Assembly (NCBI GenBank): GCA_019448385.1
Contig: JAGTXO010000050.1
Location: 124,001 to 188,000 of the forward strand
Reading direction: 5' to 3'
Source of the DNA: Diacronema lutheri
Lineage: Eukaryota > Haptophyta > Pavlovophyceae > Pavlovales > Pavlovaceae
DNA: 64,000 nt
The position numbers and the translations under genes were made by a program. Shown piece after piece: positions 1 to 8,617 of this stretch. The notes under the pieces are model-generated. The model searched no databases, was not told where the DNA came from, and saw only the letters and a program-made list of their open reading frames with translations. How positions within the stretch are numbered: position 1 is the stretch's first letter; every line of letters starts with the position of its first letter.

Positions 1-661
1 GATCGAGGCACTCGTCGCGGAAGCCGTACTTCTCGTTTATCTCGGGCGATTCGTGGTTCCCGCGCAGCAAAAAGACGCGGTCGGGGTACTCAACCTTGAG
101 CGCGAGGACGAGGCAGATCGTCTCGAGCTGGTACGCACCACGATCGACATAATCGCCGAGGAAAAGGTAGTCGACGAGGTCAAGGTCGCCCGTGTGCGCG
201 GGCGCGCCGAACTCTGCGAAGAGCCGCATCAAGTCGGGGTACTGCCCGTGGATGTCGCCAAAGATCTTAATCGGCGCGCCGAGCTTGAGCAGCGTCGGCT
301 CGTCGCGCAGCACCGCCTCCGCGTGCTCGCACAGCTCGACGAGCTCGTGGGGCGAGAACTCGAAGGGCTGACCCGGAGGCGAGGGCGTCCATGTGCGCGG
401 TTTGAGCAGCACCGAGATCACCTGCGCGGCGATCGCCGTGTGCACGCTCGTACTCCGCGAAAAGATGGGGTCGCGCCGCTCGAGCCTGGATTCAGCGTCG
501 CCGAGCCTGTCGACGCTCACCTGCCGGAGCGGGCCGGACGGTGCTTCAAATAAGTCACCCACGATCGCGCGCCGGGCGAATCCCGCGCGCGGCCCGCGCG
601 ACTCGTCCTCGCTCCCGCGCGCCGTCACTGCGGATTCGTGCTGCTCGCTTCTCATCCCTCC
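1..661 (-). CDS. PPP-family Ser/Thr phosphatase, BSL/PPKL type (partial)
   Basis: Metal-dependent protein Ser/Thr phosphatase. The reverse strand reads continuously from about position 661 to the window edge and shows three PPP signatures in order: GDIHGQ, GDYVDRG and LLRGNHE, followed by INEKYGFRDEC. The residues just before the catalytic core (AAQVISVLLKPRTW, then FEFSPHELVELCEHAE) match the linker seen in plant BSU1/BSL and apicomplexan PPKL phosphatases better than PP1 or PP2A. The C-terminal half lies beyond base 1. No in-frame ATG precedes the core. A possible splice acceptor (CTCGCTGGCAG) ends at 662, so a 5' exon is probably missing. BSL enzymes normally carry a Kelch propeller upstream, but only about 385 bp remain before the next gene. 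Family is certain; the 5' end is not resolved. Confidence 0.85.
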
Positions 662-684
662 CTGCCAGCGAGACAAGTATGGTG

Positions 685-715
685 ATCTGAGTACAAATTC
701 TATCTGAGTACAAAT
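685..715. repeat. 14-bp direct repeat with 17-bp period
   Basis: ATCTGAGTACAAAT occurs at 685-698 and again at 702-715. It lies just upstream of the recognisable phosphatase exon, in the 5' flank or a 5' intron of that gene. The stretch 662-1047 otherwise holds only the G-run at 863-896 and no recognisable gene. Confidence 0.7.
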
Positions 716-859
716 GGGCTCGCGACTCGCACGCCCCAGAGTTTTGGGCGAGGGGCGTCGCACACTGTGGTTTGGTTGAGGCGCGACGAGCGCAGCGAGC
801 GAAAGAGCGCGCACAGGTCCGAAGTCGACCGACCGTCGGAGGAAGTCCAGGTCAAGCAG

Positions 860-862
<3 letters not shown>

Positions 863-896
<34 letters not shown>
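863..896. repeat. Homopolymer G run (34 bases)
   Basis: Uninterrupted G from 863 to 896 in the gap between the phosphatase and the AlgH-like gene. It is one of at least twelve pure G or C runs of 11-49 bases in the window. Confidence 0.95.
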
Positions 897-897
<1 letters not shown>

Positions 898-1047
898 GGG
901 GGTGGAATGGGAAGGATGGCGTGCGAGAACGCGCGCGGGTGCTGACCGCGGCAGCACCGGCAGCACGGCGCGACACGAGGGTCGTCAGAGCGCGCCCGGC
1001 GCTCTGAGGCCGTGCACCGCCGCCCGCCGGCCGGCCGGCGCGCCGCG

Positions 1048-2391
1048 TCACTCATCCGTCAGGTCGTCGCGCTTGGTGATCTCCATCCGGCTCAGCTGGG
1101 CGCACTCGCCGCCGGCGAGCTCCATCACCTCATGCCACAGCGGCTTGGGCAGACCAAGGCACTGCTTGAGTGCAATCGGCCGCGCGCACGCGAGCGCGAT
1201 GTACTCGCCCTGCGCCGTCGACAGCGCGCGCGTCCGGCCGACGAAGAAGCGGAAGTCGAGCGGCTTGTACGTGCCGCTGATCACGCCGTCGATCGCCGCG
1301 TCAAGCCCGCCCGTGAAGATGCGCGTGCCCGGACTGACCTCGACGGCGCCGGACAGGCCGTCGATCCCGTGCACGAACAGCGCCGGCTCGCGCTGCGCGT
1401 CGGGCCCACCCACGTACACGCCCGCCTGCGCGCCGAATGCGCCGACGAGGCGGTCGAGCGCGCGCTCGTCTGGCTCGGGTGCGCCCGGCCTCTCCCCACC
1501 AAGGAGCAGCTTGGCAAGCTGCCGGTCGATGGCCTTGGCGAGCGGCCGGTTGATCACCACGCCCTCCGCGCGGTCGGGCGCGCTCGTCGACGTGACGAGG
1601 CAAACCTCTTGCCAGCAGTCCTGCGCTGCGCTGAAAAAGCGGAGCAGCGCAAGCTCGTGCCCCTTCAACCCCGACGAGTCGAGCGGCCCGCGCGTGCGCG
1701 CGCGCTGCTGCATGCCGCGCATCGTCTCGAGCACGGTGCTCTCGACCAACCGGTAGCAGTACGCCGTGTTGGCCAGCCATTCGGCGTACACATTGCGCGC
1801 GCCGCTGCCGCCGCCGCCGTCCGCGGCGGCGTCCGCGCCGTCCGTGGCGGCCGGCGGCTCGGTCGGTAGCTCTGAGCGGAGCCGCTCGCGCATGAGCTCG
1901 CCCCAGCCGGCGCACTCGCCCGTCCGGCGCTCGTCGCGCATGAAGTACATGATCTGCGCCTGCAGCGGCAGGCGGCACATGAGCCCGCCGGGTTCAGGCG
2001 GGCTGACGTGTGCCCACGCGCCGTTCACGTACTCGTCGTAGAGCTGCGCGTTCTGCGCGCGGAGGAGCTCCTCGTTGCGCCGCGCGACGACGACGCGCGG
2101 CTGCGCCTCGGTCGATGGCGCGGCGGCCGCCGCGTCCTCCGTCGTAAGCCTGATCCCACCCGCGATCAGCTGCGCGCGAAACTCGCGCCACGCTTCGGGC
2201 GCGGGGCCTGACGCGCGCGCCGCCGGCTCGTTGGCGTCCGCCGCGGTGTCGTCGGCCGTCGCCATCCGCGCGGAGCTGCGCTGCGCGCTGCGCGCGCGCG
2301 CGGCATGGCCGTGCCCGCGTAGAGCCGCCGCTCTCGACCTGCCGTCGAGCAGGAGAAGCCCGATCGAGCAGCAGAACACGCCTCTCGCCAT
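1048..2391 (-). CDS. AlgH/YqgE (DUF179, UPF0301) protein, probably plastid-targeted
   Basis: A 447-aa protein whose C-terminal ~200 residues are the DUF179/AlgH fold: EGVVINRPLAK, VYVGGPDAQ, RIFTGGLDAA and DFRFFVGRTRALSTAQGEY, ending WHEVMELAGG. The family has no firmly known biochemical role; bacterial members are linked to regulation, and plants and algae carry plastid versions. The ATG at 2391 was chosen because it begins a hydrophobic leader (MARGVFCCSIGLLLLDG) followed by an Arg/Ser/Ala-rich stretch, as expected for signal plus transit peptide in a secondary plastid. The reading frame stays open upstream to 2580, so a longer start cannot be excluded. Single exon. The next gene upstream (stop at 2605) lies on the same strand, about 210 bp away. 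Confidence 0.85.
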   Translation of the reverse strand: MARGVFCCSIGLLLLDGRSRAAALRGHGHAARARSAQRSSARMATADDTAADANEPAARASGPAPEAWREFRAQLIAGGIRLTTEDAAAAAPSTEAQPRVVVARRNEELLRAQNAQLYDEYVNGAWAHVSPPEPGGLMCRLPLQAQIMYFMRDERRTGECAGWGELMRERLRSELPTEPPAATDGADAAADGGGGSGARNVYAEWLANTAYCYRLVESTVLETMRGMQQRARTRGPLDSSGLKGHELALLRFFSAAQDCWQEVCLVTSTSAPDRAEGVVINRPLAKAIDRQLAKLLLGGERPGAPEPDERALDRLVGAFGAQAGVYVGGPDAQREPALFVHGIDGLSGAVEVSPGTRIFTGGLDAAIDGVISGTYKPLDFRFFVGRTRALSTAQGEYIALACARPIALKQCLGLPKPLWHEVMELAGGECAQLSRMEITKRDDLTDE

Positions 2392-2604
2392 TTTGGAAGC
2401 TCCCGGACGCGGGCACACGCCGGCCCCCGGTCGGGGGTCGGGGGAGCGGGGGCCCGAGGGCCAGGGGCACGGTGGTGGACGTGGAACGGCTTTCACGTGC
2501 CGTGCCGCGTGCGAAGGGTCTCTAACACACGCATCAGGAGCCGTCCGGCGCACACGCTCTTCGCGTCGCGTGTCGACCACCCCGGCGCGCCAGCGCGTCG
2601 GGCG

Positions 2605-4209
2605 TCAGATGCGTCGGTGGACGATGATGTGGTGTGCATCGTCCCACGACGTACCAACGGGCACGGCCATCCCGTCGTCATACTTGTCGCGCATCGCCTC
2701 ATACGGGCCAAGCACATTGTGCAGCACGACCGCGCCCGGCCGCAGCTCGAGCGCGAGCTTGCGCGCGACGGCCTCGACCGTCTCGCCGTCCCACGCCGTG
2801 TCGTCGACAAAGACGACCCGCGTGTCCGACGGCACCGGCCACTCCACCGCGTCCGCGTTGACAAGCGCAACGTTGGGTATCGCGAGCGCCGCGCGGCAGC
2901 GCCGCGCGATGTCGACGAGCCCGGGCAGCAGCTCGACGCCCGTCGTCGGCACGCCAAACGTGAGCGTGATGAAGAACGTCTCAAAGCCGATGGACGAGCC
3001 GAGCACGACCGCGCCCCCGCCGCTCCGCTGCGCCTCGCGCAGCGCCACGCGCACGGGCCGCGCCGCGAAGGCGCGGAAGAGCGCCTGTGCCCAAACGCCG
3101 CCCCACGCGAACGCGCCGAGGGTGACCGGGCTTGCGCCGCCCTCCGCCCCCTCGCCGAGCGCGGCGATCGCCTCGGGCATCTCAAACGCACGCCCCGCCC
3201 AGAGCGGCGATTCCGCGCCCGCCGTCTCGAGCTCGCGCAGCGCCTCGAAGGCGAGCTGCAGCTTGCGCGACGCCGTGGAGCCGGTAATGCCCGCAGCGGA
3301 CAGCGCGCCGCGCGAGCCGCCCGCGCCGGCGGCAGCGGACGCGGCGCGCGCGCGGAGGAGCTGCGTCTCGTTGCGCACGGCGGCCGCATACTCCGCCGAG
3401 GCCGTGCTCTTCGCCAAGTTGCGCCGCGCGGGCGCATAGTCCGGCTGCACGGCGATGGCGCGCTCGTACCACTCGTGCGCCTCGAGCGGCCGGCCGCTCG
3501 CGGCGACGGTGGTGCCCATGTTGTTCAGCGCGACCACGTCGTCGGGCGCGAGCTGCAGCGCGCGCAAGTAGCTTTCCGCCGCGCCACCCAGGTCGCCCAG
3601 CGCCTTCTTCGCGTTGCCCAGGTTGGTGTGCGCGACCGCAAACGTCGGCTCGAGCTCGAGCGCCTTCTCGTACGCGCGCACGGCCGGGACGAGCCGCCGG
3701 TCGGCGAGGAGCGCAGAGCCGAGGTTTGTATACGCGAGATGGTCGCGCGGGTCGAGCGCGATCGCCGCGGTGAACGCGCGCACCGCCGCCGCTGCCTCGC
3801 CGCGCGCCGACAGCGCGTTGCCCAGGTTGACGTGCGCGCTCGGCCGGCTCGGGTTGAGGCGGAGCGCGACCTGGCACGCCTCGACGGCGGCGTCGAGCTC
3901 GCCGACGATGCGCAGCGTGTTGCACAGGTTGACGTGCGGCTGGTCGTCCGTCGGGTCTGCGCCCGCAGCCACCGCGTAGCTGCGCAGCGCCCGCTGGTAT
4001 TCCCCGGCGGCGAAGAGCGCGTTGCCGAGCGCCATATGCGCGGGCGCGTGCTCCGGCGCGGCGCGCACGGCACCGTGGTACGCGTCGATGGCCTCGGCGA
4101 GGCGGCCGGCGCGGCGCAGCTCGTGACCACGCTCGATCGCCTCCATGGCGGGATCGGCCGCCCCCACCGCCACGCTCAGCGCCACGACGAGCAGCAGCGC
4201 GCGGCGCAT
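2605..4209 (-). CDS. Secreted/ER TPR protein with C-terminal methyltransferase-like domain
   Basis: A 534-aa protein. Residues 1-18 (MRRALLLVVALSVAVGAA) form a signal peptide and decide the start at 4209. Six to seven TPRs follow (about 22-270), seen as repeated A-x-x-x-LG/NLG-NAL...YERA-L-L-P units such as HVNLGNALSARGEAAAAVRAF. The last ~200 residues hold a Rossmann-like part: AVVLGSSIGFETFFITL, TGVELLPGLVDIAR, VALVNADAVEW and VVFVDDTAWDG. This resembles class I/Dot1-type SAM-dependent methyltransferases, but the substrate is unknown. Single exon. It is transcribed away from the transporter that starts at 4321, with a 111-bp shared upstream region. Confidence 0.8.
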   Translation of the reverse strand: MRRALLLVVALSVAVGAADPAMEAIERGHELRRAGRLAEAIDAYHGAVRAAPEHAPAHMALGNALFAAGEYQRALRSYAVAAGADPTDDQPHVNLCNTLRIVGELDAAVEACQVALRLNPSRPSAHVNLGNALSARGEAAAAVRAFTAAIALDPRDHLAYTNLGSALLADRRLVPAVRAYEKALELEPTFAVAHTNLGNAKKALGDLGGAAESYLRALQLAPDDVVALNNMGTTVAASGRPLEAHEWYERAIAVQPDYAPARRNLAKSTASAEYAAAVRNETQLLRARAASAAAGAGGSRGALSAAGITGSTASRKLQLAFEALRELETAGAESPLWAGRAFEMPEAIAALGEGAEGGASPVTLGAFAWGGVWAQALFRAFAARPVRVALREAQRSGGGAVVLGSSIGFETFFITLTFGVPTTGVELLPGLVDIARRCRAALAIPNVALVNADAVEWPVPSDTRVVFVDDTAWDGETVEAVARKLALELRPGAVVLHNVLGPYEAMRDKYDDGMAVPVGTSWDDAHHIIVHRRI

Positions 4210-4222
4210 GCCGTGATCACGA

Positions 4223-4263
4223 GCCAAGCGCTGCCAACGGCACCGTTCCCGGCGGCGCTTGGC
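4223..4263. promoter_or_regulatory. Dyad element in divergent promoter
   Basis: Nine-base arms GCCAAGCGC (4223-4231) and GCGCTTGGC (4255-4263) enclose AACGG-CA-CCGTT (4236-4247). It sits between start codons at 4209 (minus) and 4321 (plus). AACGG is a core recognised by MYB-type factors in plants; that link is only a suggestion. Confidence 0.45.
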
Positions 4264-4320
4264 GACTGTGGTCGGCGCAGCGGCCCTGAGCGGCGCGCGC
4301 GCGCGTGCGGCTTGGCGCGG

Positions 4321-5690
4321 ATGGCGAAGATCCGCGGGCTCGCGGAGCGCGTACTCGTCGTCACGCTCTACCTGATCCTCAACTCGGCGCTCAATCTGCT
4401 CAACCGGTGGGCCCTTCACGACGCGGGCTTCTCGTTCCCGCTCGTCATGACCGCGTCGCACGTGCTGTGCTCGGTGCTCTGCCTCGGCCCCATCCTCCTG
4501 AGGAGCCTGCACTACCGCGTCAAGCACGCGGAGATCATGGAGTCGGTACCCGTGCTGCGTGGCCTCGTCATCGTCGGCCTCTGCAACGGCCTGCAGATCG
4601 CGCTCAACAACGCAAGCCTCGTGTACATCGAGCTCTCGATGAATCAGGTGATCCGCGCGTTCATCCCAGTGATCGTCGCCCTCTTCTCCGTTTGCATCGA
4701 GTACAAGGTGCCCGACCGACGGCAAGCGGTCGCGCTCTTCGCCGTGAGCATTGGCGTTGTCGTCGCCGTCTTTGAGGAGGTGGTGGCGCGCGCCGCCGCG
4801 CGCGCCGCTGCGCCGGTGGGAGCGGGCGTGGGAGCGCGCGGCTTCGGCAAGGACGCTCGCCCGCGCGCGAGCGCGCCCATTGTCGTCCGCCAGCAGCGTC
4901 CCTCCTCCGCCCGGCTAGCTGACGCGCGCGATGCGCCCGGCCGCCTGCGCGCCGCGCCCGGCCGCCTGCGTGCCGCGCCCAGAGCAAAAAGCGCTCCGTC
5001 CTCGGCGTCGCGCTTACGATTGCGTCGCTCGTGCTCCAGTCGGCGCAAATGTCCGTCGCATCGCGCATGCTGCAGGGGCTGCAGCTGGACTCGATCCAGA
5101 TCACGCTTTACACGGGGCCCGTTGCCTTCTGCGCACTCATGCCGATCGCACTTGGCACCGGCGAGGCGGCGGACGCGCTGCGATTCGTGGGCGCGCGCCC
5201 GCTGCTCTCGTGTGTGATCATCGGCGGTGGCTCGCTCCTCGCCGTAGCGTACAACATCGTTCTCTTCCAAACGCTCCGCTGCTTTGCGGCGGTTGGCGCG
5301 GCAGTGCTCGGCAACGCAAAGGTGATCGTGCTCCTCTTCGTCGCCCACCTGTTGCTCGGCGAGGCGTCTGATTGGACAACGTTGCAGCTGGTCGGCAGCG
5401 CGCTCACGTTCAGCGCCGCGAGCGCGTACGCTTACTTCAAGGTGTACCCGTCGCAACATGCGGCCGACCGTCTGGTGGACTTGAAGACGATCTCCGACAC
5501 GCTCGAGATGCCCGCGAAGACGGAGGAGGAGAAGCAGCAGTTCGTCGTGGCGGGCTCGGCGTCGTTCGCCATCGACGACGATGATGACGACGACGGCGGT
5601 GCGCCTGCACGGCCGCCCGACGGCGCGAGCGCGCCCACGGTGGCCGGCAAGCCCGAGCGGAAGCCGGTGGGGAAGGTGTCGGCCGTCTGA
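4321..5690 (+). CDS. Triose-phosphate/nucleotide-sugar transporter (TPT family)
   Basis: Drug/metabolite-superfamily antiporter of the TPT/NST group, with about ten membrane spans, expected in Golgi or plastid envelope. Exon 1 (4321-4779) encodes ERVLVVTLYLILNSALNLLN, a typical TPT first helix, through AVALFAVSIGVVVAVFEE. Exon 2 (4983-5690) encodes LTIASLVLQSAQ to SALTFSAASAYAYFKV and an acidic cytosolic tail with seven consecutive Asp. The intron 4780-4982 (203 bp, GTGGTG...CCCAG) is phase 0. Predicted length is 388 aa, near the usual 320-400. The tail contains no obvious ER-retrieval KKxx. Substrate cannot be told from sequence; the nearby UDP-xylose synthase makes a nucleotide-sugar role attractive but does not prove it. 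Converges on the NAA38 gene. Confidence 0.88.
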
Positions 5691-5785
5691 GGGCACCCAG
5701 CAGCGCGAGCCGTCTGAGCGCATCCAGCAGTGCAAATGGGTGTAGGCCGGAACCCACGCGATCTCATTCACGATGCGAACACCTC

Positions 5786-6152
5786 TCAATTTCTCATGCG
5801 CAGCGCATGGCACGACTTGACGTGCTGGAAAGGGACGAGGACCAGGCCGATGTGTCGCTCGGCCTGATCGGTCTCCAGCCGAGTCTCCTTTGTGTCGCGC
5901 ATCAGCACGTTTTTTTGCTTGTCAAGGCACAGGAAGGTGCCTGGGCATGCGCGCGGGCAAAGTACGGCAAGGTGCGAGTAAGGGTCCGAGCACGATCGCG
6001 CGTCGCGAAGTGCAGCGAATGCGGAAGTTCGCAGCGCATGCGACGCTACCACCCGCGGCCTCGCGCGCACCGGTAAGTATCCTGCCGTCGCTCAGACCGA
6101 CACAGATGGTACCGTCCAGGCTGCTGCGCACAAGCTCCAACGCGTCCGCCAT
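5786..6152 (-). CDS. NAA38: NatC auxiliary subunit, LSM-fold (NAA38/LSMD1-like)
   Basis: A 78-aa split gene in what first looks like an empty gap. Exon 1 (6152-6071) encodes MADALELVRSSLDG, then TICVGLSDGRILTG; exon 2 (5940-5786) encodes TFLCLDKQKNVLMRDTKE, then RHIGLVLVPFQHVKSCHALR. Joined, these give both halves of an Sm/LSm fold (Sm1: DGR-x-L-x-G-x-F-x-C-x-D-x-x-x-N; Sm2: the GLVLVP-x-x-x-V strand) with the spacing of LSMD1/Mak31, the small subunit of the N-terminal acetyltransferase NatC. The intron 6070-5941 (130 bp, GTGCGC...CCCAG) is phase 1. Other LSm proteins are longer and have the I-R-G Sm2 motif, which is absent here. Tandem with the adenosine-deaminase-like gene (stop 129 bp upstream) and convergent with the transporter. 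Confidence 0.82.
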
Positions 6153-6280
6153 CGTGTATCGCGCTCAAAATATCATTTTGTGGAAAATCAGCTGGACATT
6201 GGAGCAGAGTCTGCGCCAGATTGACTGACGCTAGCGCCGACCACTCGCGGCTCGTGCTTCCTCGAAGCGCCCGAATCGCG

Positions 6281-7456
6281 CTAAGCCCACGCGCCCCGCA
6301 GCTCTTGCGCGTGCAGCGCGAGTGCGATCGTCGCGTCACGCGCGCACCGCGCTCGCAGCGTGAGCATCTCACGGCTGTTCGCCGGCTCGAAGGCGTCGTG
6401 CAGCCCCCGCGCGGCGAGGTGCGCGACGTGCGCCGGATCGAGGCGCAGCTCAAGCGCGACGCGCGCAAGCTCAGCCGACGCGCTCGTGCCGAAGACGCCC
6501 GTGTCGTCCGTTGAGATCGAGACGGGGTACGCCTCTGTCGTGCGCAGGTCGTCGAGGAGCCAACGAGCGGCGGTCGGGTGCTCGCGCATGTGCGCGCGGC
6601 GTAACGTCGTCAGGTTGCTCGTCGGGCACAGCTCAATAGGGATCGGCGCCGCGCGCAGCGCCTCGACGTGCGCCGCCGAGAGGAAGAGCGCATGCCCGAG
6701 CCGCGCCGGCCGGAACGCCAGCACGTCGTCCATCTCCGCGTGGTCCTCCACCTCGGCGCAGTGCACGGACGCGGGCAGCCCGGCTGCGCGCGCACGCGCG
6801 AGCGCGGGCGCAAAGTCGACGAAGCGTCCTTTGCTCGGATTGCCCGAGAGGTCGACGCCGACTATGAGCCGGCGCGCGTCCGCGCGCTCGGCGCGCAGTG
6901 TGTGCGCGAGCTCTACGGTCTCGTCCGCGCGCGCGATCGGGCCGGAGCGATCGATGGAGAGAAGCAGGCGGACGACCATAGCGCGGTCGCCCGCGTCACG
7001 CTCGAACTTGCCGATCGAGTCGAGCACCGCGCACACGTAGCCGCGCGCATCGACGTCGCGGAGCGCGCGCGGCGTAGTGCGGATCTCGAGGTAGCGCACG
7101 CCGTCCGCGGCGAAGTCGGCGAGGACCTCGGCGGCCACGCGCTTGAGCGCCGCCTCGGTGGAGAGCGCGCGGTGGATCGCGCCGAAGCGCGCAAAACACT
7201 CGTCGAGCGTAAGCTTGCCGAGCGCGGCGTGCGCGCGCGCGCCGGGCGCGGCGATCTCGCCGGCGAGCTCGGTGATCGTCGCGAGGCGGGCGCAGCCGGC
7301 AAGGTGGGCGTGGAGCTCGACCTTTGGCAATCGCTTGCACAGCCGACGCATTGCCGCTTCGCGCCGCGCGCGCGCGCGCCGCACCCGCGAGACCGCCGCC
7401 ACGAGCAGGCACGCGACACCCGCGACGAGCGTTCCCGCCCAAATTCTCCCCGCCAT
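6281..7456 (-). CDS. Adenosine/AMP deaminase-like metal hydrolase (ADAL/MAPDA type)
   Basis: A 391-aa zinc-dependent deaminase. The metal and catalytic motifs are all present: VELHAHLAGC (HxH), ASVHCAEVED (His/Glu), RLGHALFLS, IELCPTSN and SISTDDTGVFGT (the Asp pair). The TDDxGVF form is typical of the ADAL branch, which in plants and animals removes the N6-methyl group of N6-methyl-AMP, rather than classical adenosine deaminase. The N-terminus (MAGRIWAGTLVAGVACLLVA) is a hydrophobic anchor or signal, unusual for cytosolic ADAL. Single exon, start at 7456. Only 79 bp separate it from the divergent VDAC gene. Specificity is inferred from motif style. Confidence 0.88.
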   Translation of the reverse strand: MAGRIWAGTLVAGVACLLVAAVSRVRRARARREAAMRRLCKRLPKVELHAHLAGCARLATITELAGEIAAPGARAHAALGKLTLDECFARFGAIHRALSTEAALKRVAAEVLADFAADGVRYLEIRTTPRALRDVDARGYVCAVLDSIGKFERDAGDRAMVVRLLLSIDRSGPIARADETVELAHTLRAERADARRLIVGVDLSGNPSKGRFVDFAPALARARAAGLPASVHCAEVEDHAEMDDVLAFRPARLGHALFLSAAHVEALRAAPIPIELCPTSNLTTLRRAHMREHPTAARWLLDDLRTTEAYPVSISTDDTGVFGTSASAELARVALELRLDPAHVAHLAARGLHDAFEPANSREMLTLRARCARDATIALALHAQELRGAWA

Positions 7457-7472
7457 GGCCGCCCCCCCCCCC

Positions 7473-7507
7473 CCGGTTTCGGCTGCCTCGCTGGCAGGGA
7501 AAACCGG
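7473..7507. promoter_or_regulatory. Nested dyad in ADAL/VDAC divergent promoter
   Basis: CCGGTTT (7473-7479) pairs with AAACCGG (7501-7507), and TGCC (7484-7487) with GGCA (7493-7496). Both pairs share the same centre, 7490, near the middle of the 79-bp gap between start codons at 7456 and 7536. A 13-base C run (7462-7474) adjoins it. Confidence 0.5.
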
Positions 7508-7535
7508 CAGCCGGCCCCCCTCGTTCTCATCAACC

Positions 7536-8384
7536 ATGCCGCCTGCCAAGTTTGCTGACCTGGGCAAGGCTGCGGCGGACCTGCTGAGCAAGGACTTTGG
7601 CGTCGGGAAGAACACCGTCGAGCTCAAGACCAAGGCGCCCGACTCGGTCACCTTCACGACCAACGGGAGCCACAAGTTTGGCGGCGCGGCCGACGCGAGC
7701 GTGCAGGCCGAGTGCAAGCCGTACGGCGGCCTCCTCGTCAAGGGGAAGATTGACACGGCGGGCGTGACGACCACGACGGTCGAGGCGGACGGTCATTTGG
7801 CGAAGGGCCTCAAGCTCATCTGCACCGCCGGCACGCCGCCGCTTGACAAGAGCGGCCTTCTCGCGTCCGCCAGCGGTGGCTTTGAGTATGCTGGCCCGAT
7901 GGTCACCGCGCTCGGCAGCTACGATTACCTCAAGGGTGCGGCGACGTGCTCGGCGGTGACGGCGTACGCGTGCTCGTCGGGCGGCGTGGGTCTCAACTAC
8001 GACGTCGCCAAGGGCGCGCTGAAGGGCTACACCGCCAAGCTCGCGTACACGATGCCCACGTATTCGGTGACCGGCACATGCAACGCGGACGGCAAGGGCA
8101 AGCTCGACTACGCGTGCTCGCTCTTCCACGTGGTGGGGCCGGACATGTCAGTGGCCGCCGAGGTTGGCATCGCCGACTCGAAGACGAGGCTCGCCGCCGT
8201 GGCCAGCTGGGCCATCGACAAGGAGGCGACCGCAAAGGCCAAGCTCGACTCGTGCTCGATGCTCGGCCTCTCCTACAAGCGCAAGCTCTCCAAGTCGACG
8301 ACGCTCACCGTCGCCGGCTGCTTTGACCTCAACCTGGACGCGTCCAAGACGAAGACGGGCATCGCGCTCGCCCTCGCGCCGTAA
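7536..8384 (+). CDS. Mitochondrial porin, VDAC (Porin_3 family)
   Basis: A 282-aa beta-barrel of the mitochondrial outer membrane passing ions and metabolites such as ATP. It begins MPPAKFADLGKAAADLLSKD, the usual VDAC amphipathic N-terminal helix, then FGVGKNTVELKTKAPDSVTF. Alternating beta-strand residues continue to the C-terminus (LNLDASKTKTGIALALAP). Length matches the family (about 280). The start at 7536 was preferred over upstream in-frame ATGs because it restores the canonical N-terminus. Single exon. The sequence CGTCCAAGACGAAGACG near the stop is repeated once in the 3' flank (about 8390-8410). Confidence 0.9.
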   Translation: MPPAKFADLGKAAADLLSKDFGVGKNTVELKTKAPDSVTFTTNGSHKFGGAADASVQAECKPYGGLLVKGKIDTAGVTTTTVEADGHLAKGLKLICTAGTPPLDKSGLLASASGGFEYAGPMVTALGSYDYLKGAATCSAVTAYACSSGGVGLNYDVAKGALKGYTAKLAYTMPTYSVTGTCNADGKGKLDYACSLFHVVGPDMSVAAEVGIADSKTRLAAVASWAIDKEATAKAKLDSCSMLGLSYKRKLSKSTTLTVAGCFDLNLDASKTKTGIALALAP

Positions 8385-8617
8385 GAGCTTCACGTCCAAG
8401 ACGAAGACGTGGAGTAAAGAGGAAGACGGGCGCAATGCGTCAGATGCGTCTGCGAGGTGAGCTTTGTGCTTTGGGCCGAAGCCGCCACTCACCGCACTGA
8501 ACACCTCGCGGCATCCAGGGAGGGCCGGCGTGGAAGAGGCCGAGCATTCACATCATTTTTCCTCGCATTTTGGAATGAAATATTCTTGTGGTGCAAAGGA
8601 GAAGCGCGGCGCGGCGA

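Noticed and set aside
1766-3439. Large plus-strand frames opposite the AlgH-like and TPR-methyltransferase genes
   Set aside because: Arg/Ala-rich composition without motifs, while the minus strand shows clear families.
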